Shown here one piece after another: positions 12,712 through 22,145 of a stretch of DNA of 58,681 bases. A program made the translations under genes and the position numbers. Below the pieces are notes generated by a model. The model had not been told where the DNA came from. It saw only the letters and a program-made list of their open reading frames with translations, and made no database searches. The DNA is taken from contig JANJUN010000010.1 in assembly GCA_024710565.1 (NCBI GenBank), positions 1 through 58,681 of the forward strand, given 5' to 3'. The first letter of the stretch is position 1, and every line of letters begins with the position of its first letter. This DNA comes from Candidatus Altimarinota bacterium. GTDB lineage: Bacteria; Patescibacteriota; Gracilibacteria; BD1-5; UBA6164.

Positions 12712-13128
12712 ATGAAAAAAATTATCAGTCTCATCTGTTGTTTTGTATCTTTTTTGATACCAGTACAAGCCAATCAAAGTGTCGTAGTTTCTGCAATTGT
12801 TTGAAACTTAAATAATGCTCCTATCATCCTCAGTATCACCCCAAACAGTAACCCTAGAATTCTAAAAACCAATAGAACGCAAAGCTATAGTATTTATTTT
12901 CGTGATAATGAAAAAGATACAATCACCTATACTATCACTCCTCAATATGGATATACCAATCCTATCAGCGGGACGATTTCTCCTTCTGATTATGGAAGTG
13001 ACAATACTGCTTATGTGAACTTTTTGTACCTTTCTCCAGCAAATGCTACCAACAATGAAAGTATTATAGTTACTATTTATGATGGAAATACCCTTATTTC
13101 CAAACAACTAAATCTTTACATATATTAA
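12712..13128 (+). CDS. Small secreted beta-rich protein, unknown function
   Basis: 138 codons starting with a clear signal peptide (MKKIISLICCFVSFLIPVQA). The mature part (SVVVSAIVGNLNNAPIIL... SIYFRDNEKDTITYTITP) looks like a single cadherin- or Ig-like repeat: NxAPxI opening, D-N-E-x-D calcium-type turn, and closing ESIIVTIYDG. It has one internal TGA (Gly). Its stop is followed by the next ATG after one base, so the two are translationally linked. No catalytic motif is visible. Confidence 0.85.
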
Positions 13129-13129
13129 G

Positions 13130-14125
13130 ATGATTTTTAAAAAAAGAGCATTTTTCGTAAGTTTTGGTATTTTTTTATGAGCATGGCTCATATACGTTTT
13201 TCTTTTTGAAAAAAATGTTTTACATACTTCTCCTTTCGCAGGACATGATATTTTATTAAAAAATATATCTTGGGAAAGTTCTCTTTGAAATACCGTTCCC
13301 TATAAAAAATGAGATGAAATCGAAGTAACTTTTATTTTTCCATGAGAGGGAGAAAACCATATCTCGCTGAATAAAAATAAATGAAATAAAAATATCTCTA
13401 TAAAAAAAGTACTTATTGATCAACAAATAGTGTCTGATGATACCATGATCATCGAAGACGGAAAAACTCTAAAAATCATTGGAGAGGCCACTCAGGATGG
13501 GATACTTAAAAAAGAAGATTTTAAAGATGTCATTATTGAAAATGAAAAAATAAAAGAGGAAAATCAAAAACCTGAAGAAAAGACATTCAGCTGAACGTTA
13601 GATATTCATTTTGAAAAAAATATTCTCAGTTCTCATATAAATCATCTCATTGAGATTACCTGAGAACAAAAAGAACTTATAAAATATATCACCATTGGAG
13701 AAAATAGTTTTACTCCTATAAAAAATAATGGAAAAGTATACCTTGCTATACAAAAAGACACCTTTTGATCTGGAGAATATTTTATTATTGTTCAATGAGA
13801 AAATAATGAAATCTTTTCCCTTGATACAAAAATGTATTTTGAATATGGTATCTCTGAAGTAAATATTGCAAATATTTCTCCTCACAGTATACAAAATGAT
13901 CGCGATAGTTTTTTAGTATTACAATGAAACGGTTTTTCTAAAGTAATTTCTATTCAATTAAGCAATAATATTATTTTAAAAAATACTTCTTTTGATATTA
14001 TAAATGATCGTGTTATGAGCGTAAAAATTCCGTCATGACTCGAGTCTGGAAGATATTATTTTAACATTATGACCGTAAATACGATACACGAATTAAAACA
14101 AAATTCTTTTATTATTAATGACTAA
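13130..14125 (+). CDS. Membrane-anchored extracytoplasmic protein with IPT/TIG-like C-terminal domain
   Basis: 331 codons. One N-terminal transmembrane anchor (AFFVSFGIFLGAWLIYVFLF) is followed by about 300 external residues. Residues about 240-331 (NISPHSIQNDRDSFLVLQGN, then GFSKV... LESGRYYFNIMT) read like an IPT/TIG Ig-like fold. The gene has about ten in-frame TGA codons, so the track shows nothing here. It sits 1 bp after the preceding stop and 2 bp before the next start in a tight operon of exported proteins. Function unknown; a structural surface component is the natural guess. Confidence 0.85.
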
Positions 14126-14127
14126 AT

Positions 14128-16848
14128 ATGAAAAAATATTTTTTGTATACTTTGATAGTTCTTCATATTGTATTGATAAAAAATGTGTCCGCACAAACTG
14201 ATTTTTTAGTAAAAAAATCATCTTCTGGTGATGAAACCTATACCAATGAAATAAAGGAAGTTTCTCTATGAACTCCTCTTTCTTTTCAAATAAGTAGTAT
14301 CTGATGAAGTACGCAAAAAGAATTTCAAGTCACTTTTCCAGCTTGATTTGTTTATAATAGTCATTCTATCGCTGGCAATTGTAACACACAAGTTACGGTT
14401 CAAAATAATAGTTTTTTTAAATACCATTTTAGTGGACTCAATAATTGTGTCTCTGAAATTACTTTTAGCTATACTCCAAATCAAAGTGGTAATTATGTGA
14501 TTAGTATTTTTGAAGGAAATACCCTTACCCAAAATGTAAGACTTTGAATAAGTGCGCAAAATAGTATCATAAAAGCGCTTTCTCTTGACCAAAATAATAA
14601 TGGATTTCTCGACGGATATGAGATAAATTTTTCCTATCCTATCACAAATACATGAGATTATAACAACGTAAAAATTGGTGGAATATGAGCCTCTTGATAT
14701 GTTGGAAATTCTCTCTCTTGAATCATTACGTTTGCAGATAATACCTTTCATACCGGACAACTTCCGCAAATACTATCGTCTCTCGGGGTATTTTGAAATG
14801 TAGGAGTATTAAATAATTTTTCTGTTATCGAAGAAGATAATGCTGCTCCACTCCTAGTAAAAATAAATGGAAGCACTCTCACCAATACCGGATACATTGG
14901 AAATGGAAATATAGTCTTTGATTTCTCAGAAAGACTGAACCCCGATAAAAAAGATTTTTTGATAAAAAATGGAAATAGTATCATTTGATGAACCTATACT
15001 CTCAATGAAGCAATCCTAACTTTTACTCCAAATTCTCCATTTAACGTAGGAAATTATGAGTTTATTATTGGAAATACCGTAGAAGATTTTTCTCATAATA
15101 CGATAAAAAACCTCTCTGCAAAAACCCTTATCATGACGGGAAATATTATATGAAACTGTATATGACTTCCCGCAAACGCTTCTTGGAATAGTATTTCTCA
15201 AATAAATAGATATTGGGATGGTATTTCTTGGAGTCCATCAAGTCTTATGGGTGTTTATAACGAAACCTCCTCTGTAAATGAATGTAGATTTGTTTGTAAT
15301 AGCTGATTTCTTTATGATGCTGGAAACAATCTTTGTCGTGATAATCAAACTCCTAGCTGATGAAGTCTTGGAACTGGAACATGAATTCTCATCAATAACG
15401 GAAGTCAAAATACTCAAACAAGATATATTAACCTTGCTTTACTAGCATCTGATAATGTGTGAGTAAGTGAAATGATGATTTCAAACGAAAGTAATTTTTC
15501 TCTGGGAGTTTGGGAAAACTATTGAGCTAATAAAGCATGGACTTTGAGCGAAAGTAGTGGAAATAAAACAGTATATGTAAAATTTAGAGATGCTCTTTGA
15601 AATGAAAGTCCTGTTTATAATGATAGCATTGTTTATACCCCTCTTGAGAGTTATATTACCTTTGGAACGTGAGTAAATATTTATAGTAATAGTCTGGATG
15701 TATCTTTATTTTGAACGTGTAGATTGATCGATAACTATGGAGTAGAAAGTCCTATGAATATTATAAAATATAGCGTAAACAATATCGTTTCTGGTTCTTT
15801 TAACTGTACAAATTACTCGTGGAGTGGAACCGCTCAGATAGAAAAAAACACCACAAATACCATCAAAATATGGTTTGAAAATAACGCTCTTATATCAAAT
15901 ACTTTTCATATTGTACATCCAACTCCGCTCTGTAATACACCAACCAATGGAGTTGCTCTATGAGTATATCCAAATTGTGATTTTCGTTGTAATTCCTGAT
16001 ATATAAAATCTGGAAATAGTTGTATAGTACAAGATTCTTGAGGAAGTGGATGAGGAGGATGATGATGAGGTGGAGGTGGTGGTGGAAGTATATGAGACTT
16101 TTATGTCTGTAATGTAGCACAACTCCAATGTGTTTCACAAAATGGTAGCTATATCTGGCAAAAAAAACCATGAGTTATGTGTTCATGATGATTTTTATGA
16201 CAAAAATGTAGTGCTGAAAATATCCTTGCTTGAACTTCAGACAATACTCAAAACAACTGATGAAGCATTTTTAATGGAAATGATTCCGATATAAAAGAGA
16301 TCACCGATTACTTACTTTCTCATATAAATACGTCTCTTCATAAAGCTATCAATGATCTTTCCAATATGATAGACTACCCTCACAGTGATTTCATTCACTC
16401 TGATGCTAAAATACAAGAACACTATTTTATCGTATTAAAAAACTATCGTGCACTTTTTGAAAATATAAATTCATATCTCACTTCCAAAGAAAAAACATTT
16501 CTCTCAGAAGCAAAGAAGAACTACACGGCATTTCATTATTCTCATAAAATATTACTATGATGGGAAGAGTCTTATATCACTAAAGTAAAAAAGTGAAATG
16601 ATATCATATATGAAACAAAAATAATATCACTCCAACCGACACTGAAAAAAATTGAAAATATAATAATACAAAGATATAAAACAAAACTTTCTTCTGGAAA
16701 AATATCGCTCTCACAATATAAAGAACATATATCTCATTATAACAGTTTTATTTTATATCTCTCTATTTTTAAAAAAGAAAAATCAAGTTCTGCTCAAGAG
16801 TTTGGAAAAAAATCTCTCCAACAAGTTATCAAAGATTACTCTTTATAA
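14128..16848 (+). CDS. Large secreted surface protein with Cys-rich modules and poly-Gly linker
   Basis: 906 codons. The signal peptide MKKYFLYTLIVLHIVLIKNVSA ends near AQ. Ig-like regions include a Big-like segment (IVFDFSERLNPDKKDFLIKN). Two Cys-rich modules share the pattern C-x3-C-NSG-(F/Y)-x5-6-N-x-C (CRFVCNSGFLYDAGNNLC and CDFRCNSGYIKSGNSC), followed by a long Gly-rich linker (SGGSGGGGGGG) coded by a mixture of TGA, GGA and GGT. The C-terminal 200 residues are mostly alpha-helical (SDIKEITDYLLSHINTSLHK) with no anchor. This Cys-module and linker architecture recurs in CPR surface proteins as I know them. It closes the operon and is followed by a terminator shared with the convergent gene. 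Confidence 0.87.
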
Positions 16849-16865
16849 AAAAGAAACTAAAAGTT

Positions 16866-16897
16866 AAAAAAAATCATTCCTATGAATGATTTTTTTA
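16866..16897. terminator. Bidirectional terminator
   Basis: AAAAAAATCATT, a short CCTATG loop and AATGATTTTTTT lie between the convergent genes ending at 16848 and 16895. The A-run and T-run make it usable from both strands. Confidence 0.8.
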
Positions 16898-17629
16898 ACT
16901 TCCCGAAGCACTTTTTGTTTTTGATGGCCATTTCTTCCAAATCCTTTCTAAATACCCTACATTTACCATGATAATTTCTAATAATTTATCATATTTATTT
17001 CTTTCTCTTTGCATATGAGTTTTATCCTCATCTTTTTTTATTTGGTGTTTATTTAATTTCAGTACGTCATAGGCTACTTGTTTATTTACTTCCAATTTCG
17101 TAAGTATCAGATTTTTACAAGATGTATCAGATAAAAAATATTTTGTTGACTCATCTGCTGGAATAGATCATCCAAAACAGTTAATCGTTTGTTGTAAAAC
17201 TCATGCCTCAGATGTGGCTCCACATACTCAAAGATACTTCATTCCAAATTCTCCATAGATATCAAATTTATCTTCTATCACATCTATTGCGTTCGTAAAA
17301 GGTTCCTTTGAGTCTTTTCCAAAATAATAACTTTTATTATCTTCTAAATTTTTAAAATACGTATCTACCTCTTTGTCTATTTTCTTAAATTCTTTATCAA
17401 GAATAATTTGTGCCATTATTTCAAAATAATTACTACTGGCCAAACAAACAAAGTCTTCTATCGTTCTCGTAGACCCATCTTTATTGGCAGCTAAACATTG
17501 CTCAAATGGTCATTTGTATTGGCATAAATCAGAAACAACAAAAGTATTTTTTTCTTCTGCAAACGCATAAAAAAAGAAAAAAAACTTACATATTATCAAA
17601 ATAGATAGTATTTTCACTCTGATATTCAT
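16895..17629 (-). CDS. Secreted protein of unknown function with conserved cysteines
   Basis: 244 codons joining track fragments 17228..17443 and 16895..17095. The signal peptide is MNIRVKILSILIICKFFFFFYAFA. The mature protein has DLCQYKGPFEQCL near its start, further cysteines (VCGAT, NCFGG, TSCKN) that could form disulfides, and a helical basic C-terminal half ending KTKSASGS. No family is recognised. It follows the YtxH-like gene by two bases, so Hsp20, YtxH-like and this gene read as one minus-strand operon. Confidence 0.82.
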
Positions 17630-17631
17630 AA

Positions 17632-17874
17632 TTATTTTTTAGAAAATATTCCTACTAAAAAAGCTATCACTCTCCCAAAAACACTCAAAGCCCTTTTTGA
17701 TGATGTGTGAACAACCGGAGACATTTTTTGTTTGATGTCTTGAGAAATTTCTCTTCATTTCTTTGTTTGAGAAAGTCAAAAAATAGACGCAATAGCTGAA
17801 CCAATAATCATAGTAGTTACTATTTTATCGACCTTTCTTGCTCCATAATTGATTTTTTTATTTTTTGAAAACAT
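17632..17874 (-). CDS. Small YtxH-like membrane-associated protein
   Basis: 80 codons, absent from the track because of two TGA codons. The N-terminal part has a short hydrophobic segment with small residues (TTMIIGSAIASIFGL), then SQTKKGREISQDIKQK. This is the hydrophobic-helix plus G-(K/R)-E-x-(R/S) pattern seen in YtxH-type stress proteins. A second hydrophobic stretch (VFGRVIAFLVGIF) precedes a KK end. It is flanked by hsp20 (32 bp) and the secreted protein (2 bp). A stress-related function is inferred from family resemblance and context. Confidence 0.75.
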
Positions 17875-17905
17875 ATCTTATCCACATAAAAAATATAAAT
17901 CTCTT

Positions 17906-18340
17906 TTACCCTTCCATTTTATTTATCTTTATAGCTTTTGAATCAAATTTAAGTTTTGGTATCGTAATAACTAAAAGATTATTTTGCATATATGCTTTTA
18001 TTTTATTTAAAGCAAGATTCTCTGGTAATATAATATTTCTGACAAATTTTCCCCAAAAACACTCACTATTTCTGAGAACAATTCATTCGATATCATACTC
18101 AGGAGTTTTTTCTCTGGTTCCTTTGAGGGTTAAAATAGTTTTATTTATAGAGAGATCTATCTGGTCTTGTTCTACTCAAGCAATAGGTGCTACGATAAAA
18201 ACTTCATTTTCTGTTTCTAGCACATCTAAAGCTACCTGTCCTACTTCTTCATCGATAATTTCTTCTTTTGAATCTAAAACATCTACTTCCAAATCTGGTG
18301 GTGTATTTTGTTCTGATGATACTCAAAATAACTTAAACAT
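17906..18340 (-). CDS. Small heat-shock protein, Hsp20/alpha-crystallin family
   Basis: 144 codons. The alpha-crystallin domain spans about residues 35-140, with APIAGVEQDQIDLSINKTIL, then LTLKGTRE, the FVRNIILPENLALNKIKAYM strand pair and the closing NNLLVITIPK. A-x-x-x-G-L is here NNLLVITIP. It is an ATP-independent holdase that keeps unfolding proteins soluble. A C-terminal I-x-I-like element (AIKINK) fits the oligomerisation motif. The acidic N-terminal arm is short. The window also encodes HrcA, but I see no CIRCE operator upstream of this gene. Confidence 0.9.
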
Positions 18341-18390
18341 AATTTTTTATGTTAATCAAATAAATTTTCTTTCTTTTATTATAGAAATTT

Positions 18391-18419
18391 TTGTAAAAAA
18401 ACAAATAAAATGATACAAT
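18391..18419 (+). promoter_or_regulatory. Probable promoter of the pilC-like gene
   Basis: TTGTAA and TACAAT are separated by exactly 17 bp, about 32 bp upstream of the ATG at 18451, in the divergent gap with hsp20. Confidence 0.55.
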
Positions 18420-18450
18420 TTACGTAAATAAAAATTAATCCTCCTAAAAA

Positions 18451-19602
18451 ATGCAAATACCAGATATAAAAAATACCCTGATATCAAAAATAAAAGGCTT
18501 CAATACGGAAAATTTGAAAAGTATTTTTCATACCGAATCCAGTATTTCTCTCTCTCAAAAACAAAAAATACAATTATTTGATTCTCTGTACAATTTAATC
18601 AACTCCTGAATTCCAATTACCAATTCTCTTTCGATACTATTATTTCAAACAAAAAATAAAAATATCAAATATTTACTCGAAACGATTCTCAAAGATATCA
18701 GTAAATGAAAAAAACTAGAAGACTGTCTGAAAAATTTTCCTAAAAGTTTCAATAATTTTGATATCTATATGGTTAGGATGTGAGAAGTAACGGGAAAAGT
18801 TTCTTCCGCCTTGGAAGCCATTAAAGAAAGAGAAGAAAAAAATGCTGAACTCAAAACAAAAGTTATCGGAGCCTTGATTTACCCAGCGATTATTGTCAGT
18901 TTATCGATATCTATGATTATTGGGTTTATGCTCTTTGTGATACCAAAAGTACAAAAAATGTACGCTGACGCAAAAGTAAGTCTTCCGAATCTCACTCAAA
19001 ATGTGATAGATGCCTCTCGCTTTTTACAAGAAAATTATCTCTTACTTATCGGAGTTCTCATAGTCGCTATTAGTGGAATAATTACCTTTAAAAAACACCC
19101 ACTGACAAAAATATACTATGATTATTTTATCCTCAAAATTCCACTATTTGGACCGCTTATAAGAAAAAAAATACTCGCTATTTTTTCAAATACGCTCTGA
19201 ACGCTCTTACAAAATGGGATTATGATCAATGAAGCCTTAGATATCACAAAAAAAAGTCTTGATAATATGTATTATGAAAAAAGAATTGGTGATATTTCTG
19301 ACGAATTAAGCGAAGGAATCGCACTGAGTGAAAGTATGTGAATAAAAAAACTCAAAGATTCTCTAGAAGATCCTTATTTCCCTCTTGAACTTGCTTCTAT
19401 AGTAAAGATATGAGAACAAACAGGAAAACTTCCAAATTTACTTATAAAAATTTCTCAAAAGTTTAACAAAGAAATAGACGTCATCGTAAAATGACTTTCA
19501 ACCGCTATCGAACCGATTGTAATCATTGCAGTATGAGCGATAGTTGGAACCATGGTAATGGCAATACTTCTTCCCTTTTTCAATATGGTGAATGTCGTAT
19601 AA
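18451..19602 (+). CDS. pilC: Type IV pilus/type II secretion inner-membrane platform protein (PilC/GspF family)
   Basis: 383 codons. Two homologous T2SSF domains are visible: residues about 38-160 (QLFDSLYNLINSGIPITNSL; YMVRMGEVTGKVSSALEAI) and residues about 240-365 (FSNTLGTLLQNGIMINEALD; IVKIGEQTGKLPNLL). Each is followed by hydrophobic membrane segments (IVSLSISMIIGFMLFVIPKV; IEPIVIIAVGAIVGTMV), as in the family. It organises the pilus assembly ATPase at the inner membrane. No pilin or PilB gene lies nearby, so the rest of the machine must be elsewhere. Type IV pili are common in CPR bacteria. Length is normal. Confidence 0.93.
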
Positions 19603-19603
19603 A

Positions 19604-19636
19604 AAAATAAGAAACAAAAAAGTTTCTTATTTTTTT
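19604..19636. terminator. Terminator between convergent genes
   Basis: AAAATAAGAAAC, an A-rich loop and GTTTCTTATTTT are followed by T. It contains the stop codon of the minus-strand pseudouridine synthase. Confidence 0.8.
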
Positions 19637-20547
19637 ATTATTTTTTTCATATCTTCTTTCAAGTCTCCTATAAACTCTTTTTTTTCTCCATAGAGTTCAA
19701 TTTCTAATTTGTAGGAATGAAGTGCCTGTCTTTTCAAGTGGTATTTTTTTTCGACTTCTTCATTTATTTTTTTATTTCCATAGACTTTATCTCCAATAAT
19801 CGGATATCAAATACTTGATAGATGAACTCTGATTTGATGGGTTCTTCAAGTTTCAATTTTTACCTCAACGAGAGTGTATTTTTCATCAAGAGTATCGAGT
19901 ACTCTTACATGGGAAATAGCAAGTTTTCCATTGATAGGATTTTTAGTGGTCATTTTAATCTTATCAATCGGATGCCTTCCGATAAAACTCTCTATTTTAA
20001 ATTCATTTTCTTTTATAATTCCCGAAACGATTGCTAAGTAATATTTCCCTATTTTTTCTCTTTTTTTCATCACTTCTTGAAGATACAACATCATTTTATC
20101 CGTTTTTGCAATCATGATAAGTCCTGACGTATCTTTATCGAGTCTATGAACAATTCCTGGCCTTTCTACTCATCCGATTCAAGCTAAATCTTTTATATGG
20201 TATAAAAGTGCATTTACGAGCGTTCCACTTTTCCCCTCTGGTCAAGGAGTTGAATGGGTATTGATTCCCGCGTCTTTATTGATAATAGCGATATTTTCAT
20301 CTTGATAGACAATATCGAGAGGAATATTTTCTGCTGAAAGCTCCAGTTTTTCCAGATGTATGGTCATAATAATTTCATCTTTGGATTGAATTTTTAAATT
20401 CTTAGCAATAATTTTTCAGTTTACACTTACTTCCCCAGCATCAATAATTTTTTGAATATAACTACGAGAAAAATCAGTGAAAAGAGCAGATAAATACATA
20501 TCTACTCTTTGTTTTTCTTTTATGTAGGTACAAAAGTGAATTTTCAT
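19627..20547 (-). CDS. rluD: RluA/RluD-family 23S rRNA pseudouridine synthase
   Basis: 306 codons. An N-terminal S4-like RNA-binding domain (residues about 10-75: RVDMYLSALFTDFSRSYIQK, then GEVSVNGK) is followed by the catalytic domain. The family motif HRLDKDTSGLIMIAK carries the catalytic Asp, and the closing motif is RTHQIRVHLSSIGYPIIGD. It isomerises uridines in large-subunit rRNA. The TGA glycines are in expected places (the TPG of HSTPGPEGKSG and AGIGGVERPG). It ends 1 bp after the next gene's stop-start junction with the 133-residue gene. Paralogue assignment (RluD versus RluA or RluB) is not certain. Confidence 0.93.
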
Positions 20548-20548
20548 A

Positions 20549-20950
20549 TTATAATCCTAAACTTTTTTTAATATCATCAATTTTTTGTTCGTCTTGTCAT
20601 TCAATAGCTTTTTTTGCTTGTTCATTTTTATATATTTCTCAAAGAGTAATCCACTCTTCTTGTTGTTTTTTAAGGAGTTTTTTAATATCTTCTGGGTGTT
20701 CTGCCGCTAGTTCTCTAAATTTTACTCTTTCTTCTACAAATACTTTTGTGAGTTCATCAAATTGAAATTGTGACAGAGTAGGAACTGCATCTATTACTCT
20801 TTTTTTCTCAGAAATATTGAGTGATAATGAATTTTTCAATAAATCTAAAAATTCTAACTCATCTACTTCAACGATAGGAAGATGAAGTTTAATTAAATCT
20901 AAAGCAATTGCATCGACTTCATTGGTAGTTAACATTTGATTTTCTGACAT
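20549..20950 (-). CDS. Small helical acidic protein, unknown function
   Basis: 133 codons, track ORF 20639..20950 extended through two TGA codons. It is predicted all alpha-helical and acidic: ALDLIKLHLPIVEVDELEF, KRVIDAVPTLSQFQFDELTK and a C-terminal charged coil (KKAIEGQDEQKIDDIKKSLGL). It is reminiscent of small CPR proteins with helical domains of unknown function. It lies directly upstream of the pseudouridine synthase with a 1-bp gap, suggesting co-transcription. No catalytic or binding motif is seen. Confidence 0.8.
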
Positions 20951-21025
20951 ATAAACTTTGATTATTTATAAAATATGATTAAATTATAACTAATTTTTTT
21001 TTATTTCAATTTTTTTTGTTTTTTT

Positions 21026-21583
21026 ATGTCAATTTTCAAAACATCGTGAGTAATATTAAAAATAAGTTTATTAAAAGAAACTGAAATTTTGTTTGATGTT
21101 TTTAGTTATGATTATTGAAAACTCAAGCTGAAAGCTAAAAAATCTAAAAAAGAAAAAAATCTGGATGTTTGATATATTATCAATTTTGAAGTCAACGTAA
21201 AAAAAGAAAATCACATTCACGAAATAAAAAACATAAAAATAAAAAGCGAATTTGATTATTTATGAAAAGACTATGAAACTATTTTTGAGTATTTAGAACT
21301 TTTAAAATGAATTGATGAGAAGTGTCCTTTTGGTATGCCTATTTATGAAATATTTCATATTTTACAAGAAATAAATAATTTTGAAAATATTACGAGTGAA
21401 AAAATACTTTTCTCACAGTGAAAAATACTTCATATTTTATGACTTCTCCCCGGAGAACATAAAAATGAAAAAATACAAAAAATACTTTCTTTTATCTCAA
21501 AAGAAAGTATTAAAAATATTCTAAAATTAAAATGACTGGATGAAAAAACTAAAGTTGATTTAAAAAATGTTTTAATGAAATAA
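21026..21583 (+). CDS. recO: RecO-like recombination mediator, shortened
   Basis: 185 codons, absent from the track. The N-terminal 75 residues look like the RecO OB-fold: TSGVILKISLLKETEILFDV followed by FSYDYGKLKLKAKKSKK, matching the family pattern of G-x-V-L-K, a reverse turn and G-x-(L/I)-x-x-x-A-x-G-x-(R/K). The helical C-terminal part includes LGLLPGEHKNEKIQ. Typical RecO proteins are about 220-260 residues with a Cys zinc site; here only one cysteine (EKCPFG) remains. It would load RecA on SSB-coated DNA. The gene ends convergently with, and overlaps by 12 bp, the next minus-strand gene. Confidence 0.6.
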
Positions 21584-22000
21584 CTTACAATCTTTTTTAT
21601 CGTATCCATATTCCTCAAAAAATGCTTTTTCGTCTCAATAGGGTAAAAAATTTTTATGATGTTCTGGAGGAATAAAATTTGGATCTTTTTTACTTTGTAT
21701 TCCACACCAGTAAATTTCAGTTTGAGCAACAATTTCTCTAATATAATTTATAACTCAATTTCCATAACTACAGTACGCACAGTTTATTTTTTGGAGCATA
21801 CTCAAATACGGCAATCTATGTCTATCAAATTTTATATATTTGTTTCTATCAACAAGCGGAAGCCCATATAAAGGAAAACAAATTCTGTGATAAATCTCTA
21901 CCAAAACATCCAAAATAACAAATCCAAAAAATACCGCATATATAAAAGGTGCTGATATCGTATGTCTTAAAAATCTTTCTCTGTGACGAAGATGTTCCAT
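21572..22000 (-). CDS. Conserved small protein with CxxC and hydrophobic segment, unknown function
   Basis: 142 codons. The N-terminal arm is basic (MEHLRHRERFLRHTISAP), followed by one hydrophobic helix (FIYAVFFGFVILDVLVEIYH). Next come RICFPLYGLPLVDRNKYIKF, INCAYCSYGNG and IYWCGIQSKKDPNFIPPEHH. I recognise this as a family widespread in CPR and other bacteria, annotated only as conserved hypothetical. The C-x-x-C and the later W-C-G may bind a metal or form a disulfide. Its end overlaps the recO-like gene by 12 bp, tail to tail. Confidence 0.85.
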
Positions 22001-22085
22001 ATAAAAATATTAAAAAATATGTATAGATACAAGTCTTTTATATATAAAATTTAAAAAAAATCAAGATTTTAAATATCAAGTTTCT

Positions 22086-22113
22086 TTGCGTAGAGAAAAA
22101 AATATGCTATAAT
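22086..22113 (+). promoter_or_regulatory. Probable promoter with extended -10 upstream of the VirD4-like gene
   Basis: TTGCGT, a 16-bp spacer and TATAAT, with the extended TGC directly before the -10 box. It lies 33 bp before the ATG at 22146. Confidence 0.6.
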
Positions 22114-22145
22114 GACCAAGATACAATATTTTACCTAGCAAACAT

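Noticed and set aside
14266-14984. Minus-strand ORFs of 167 and 78 residues
   Set aside because: Antisense shadows of the 906-residue secreted protein; low-complexity Ile/Ser/Arg composition.
17865-18413. 182-residue plus-strand ORF
   Set aside because: Shadow of the Hsp20 gene on the minus strand, which has clear alpha-crystallin motifs.
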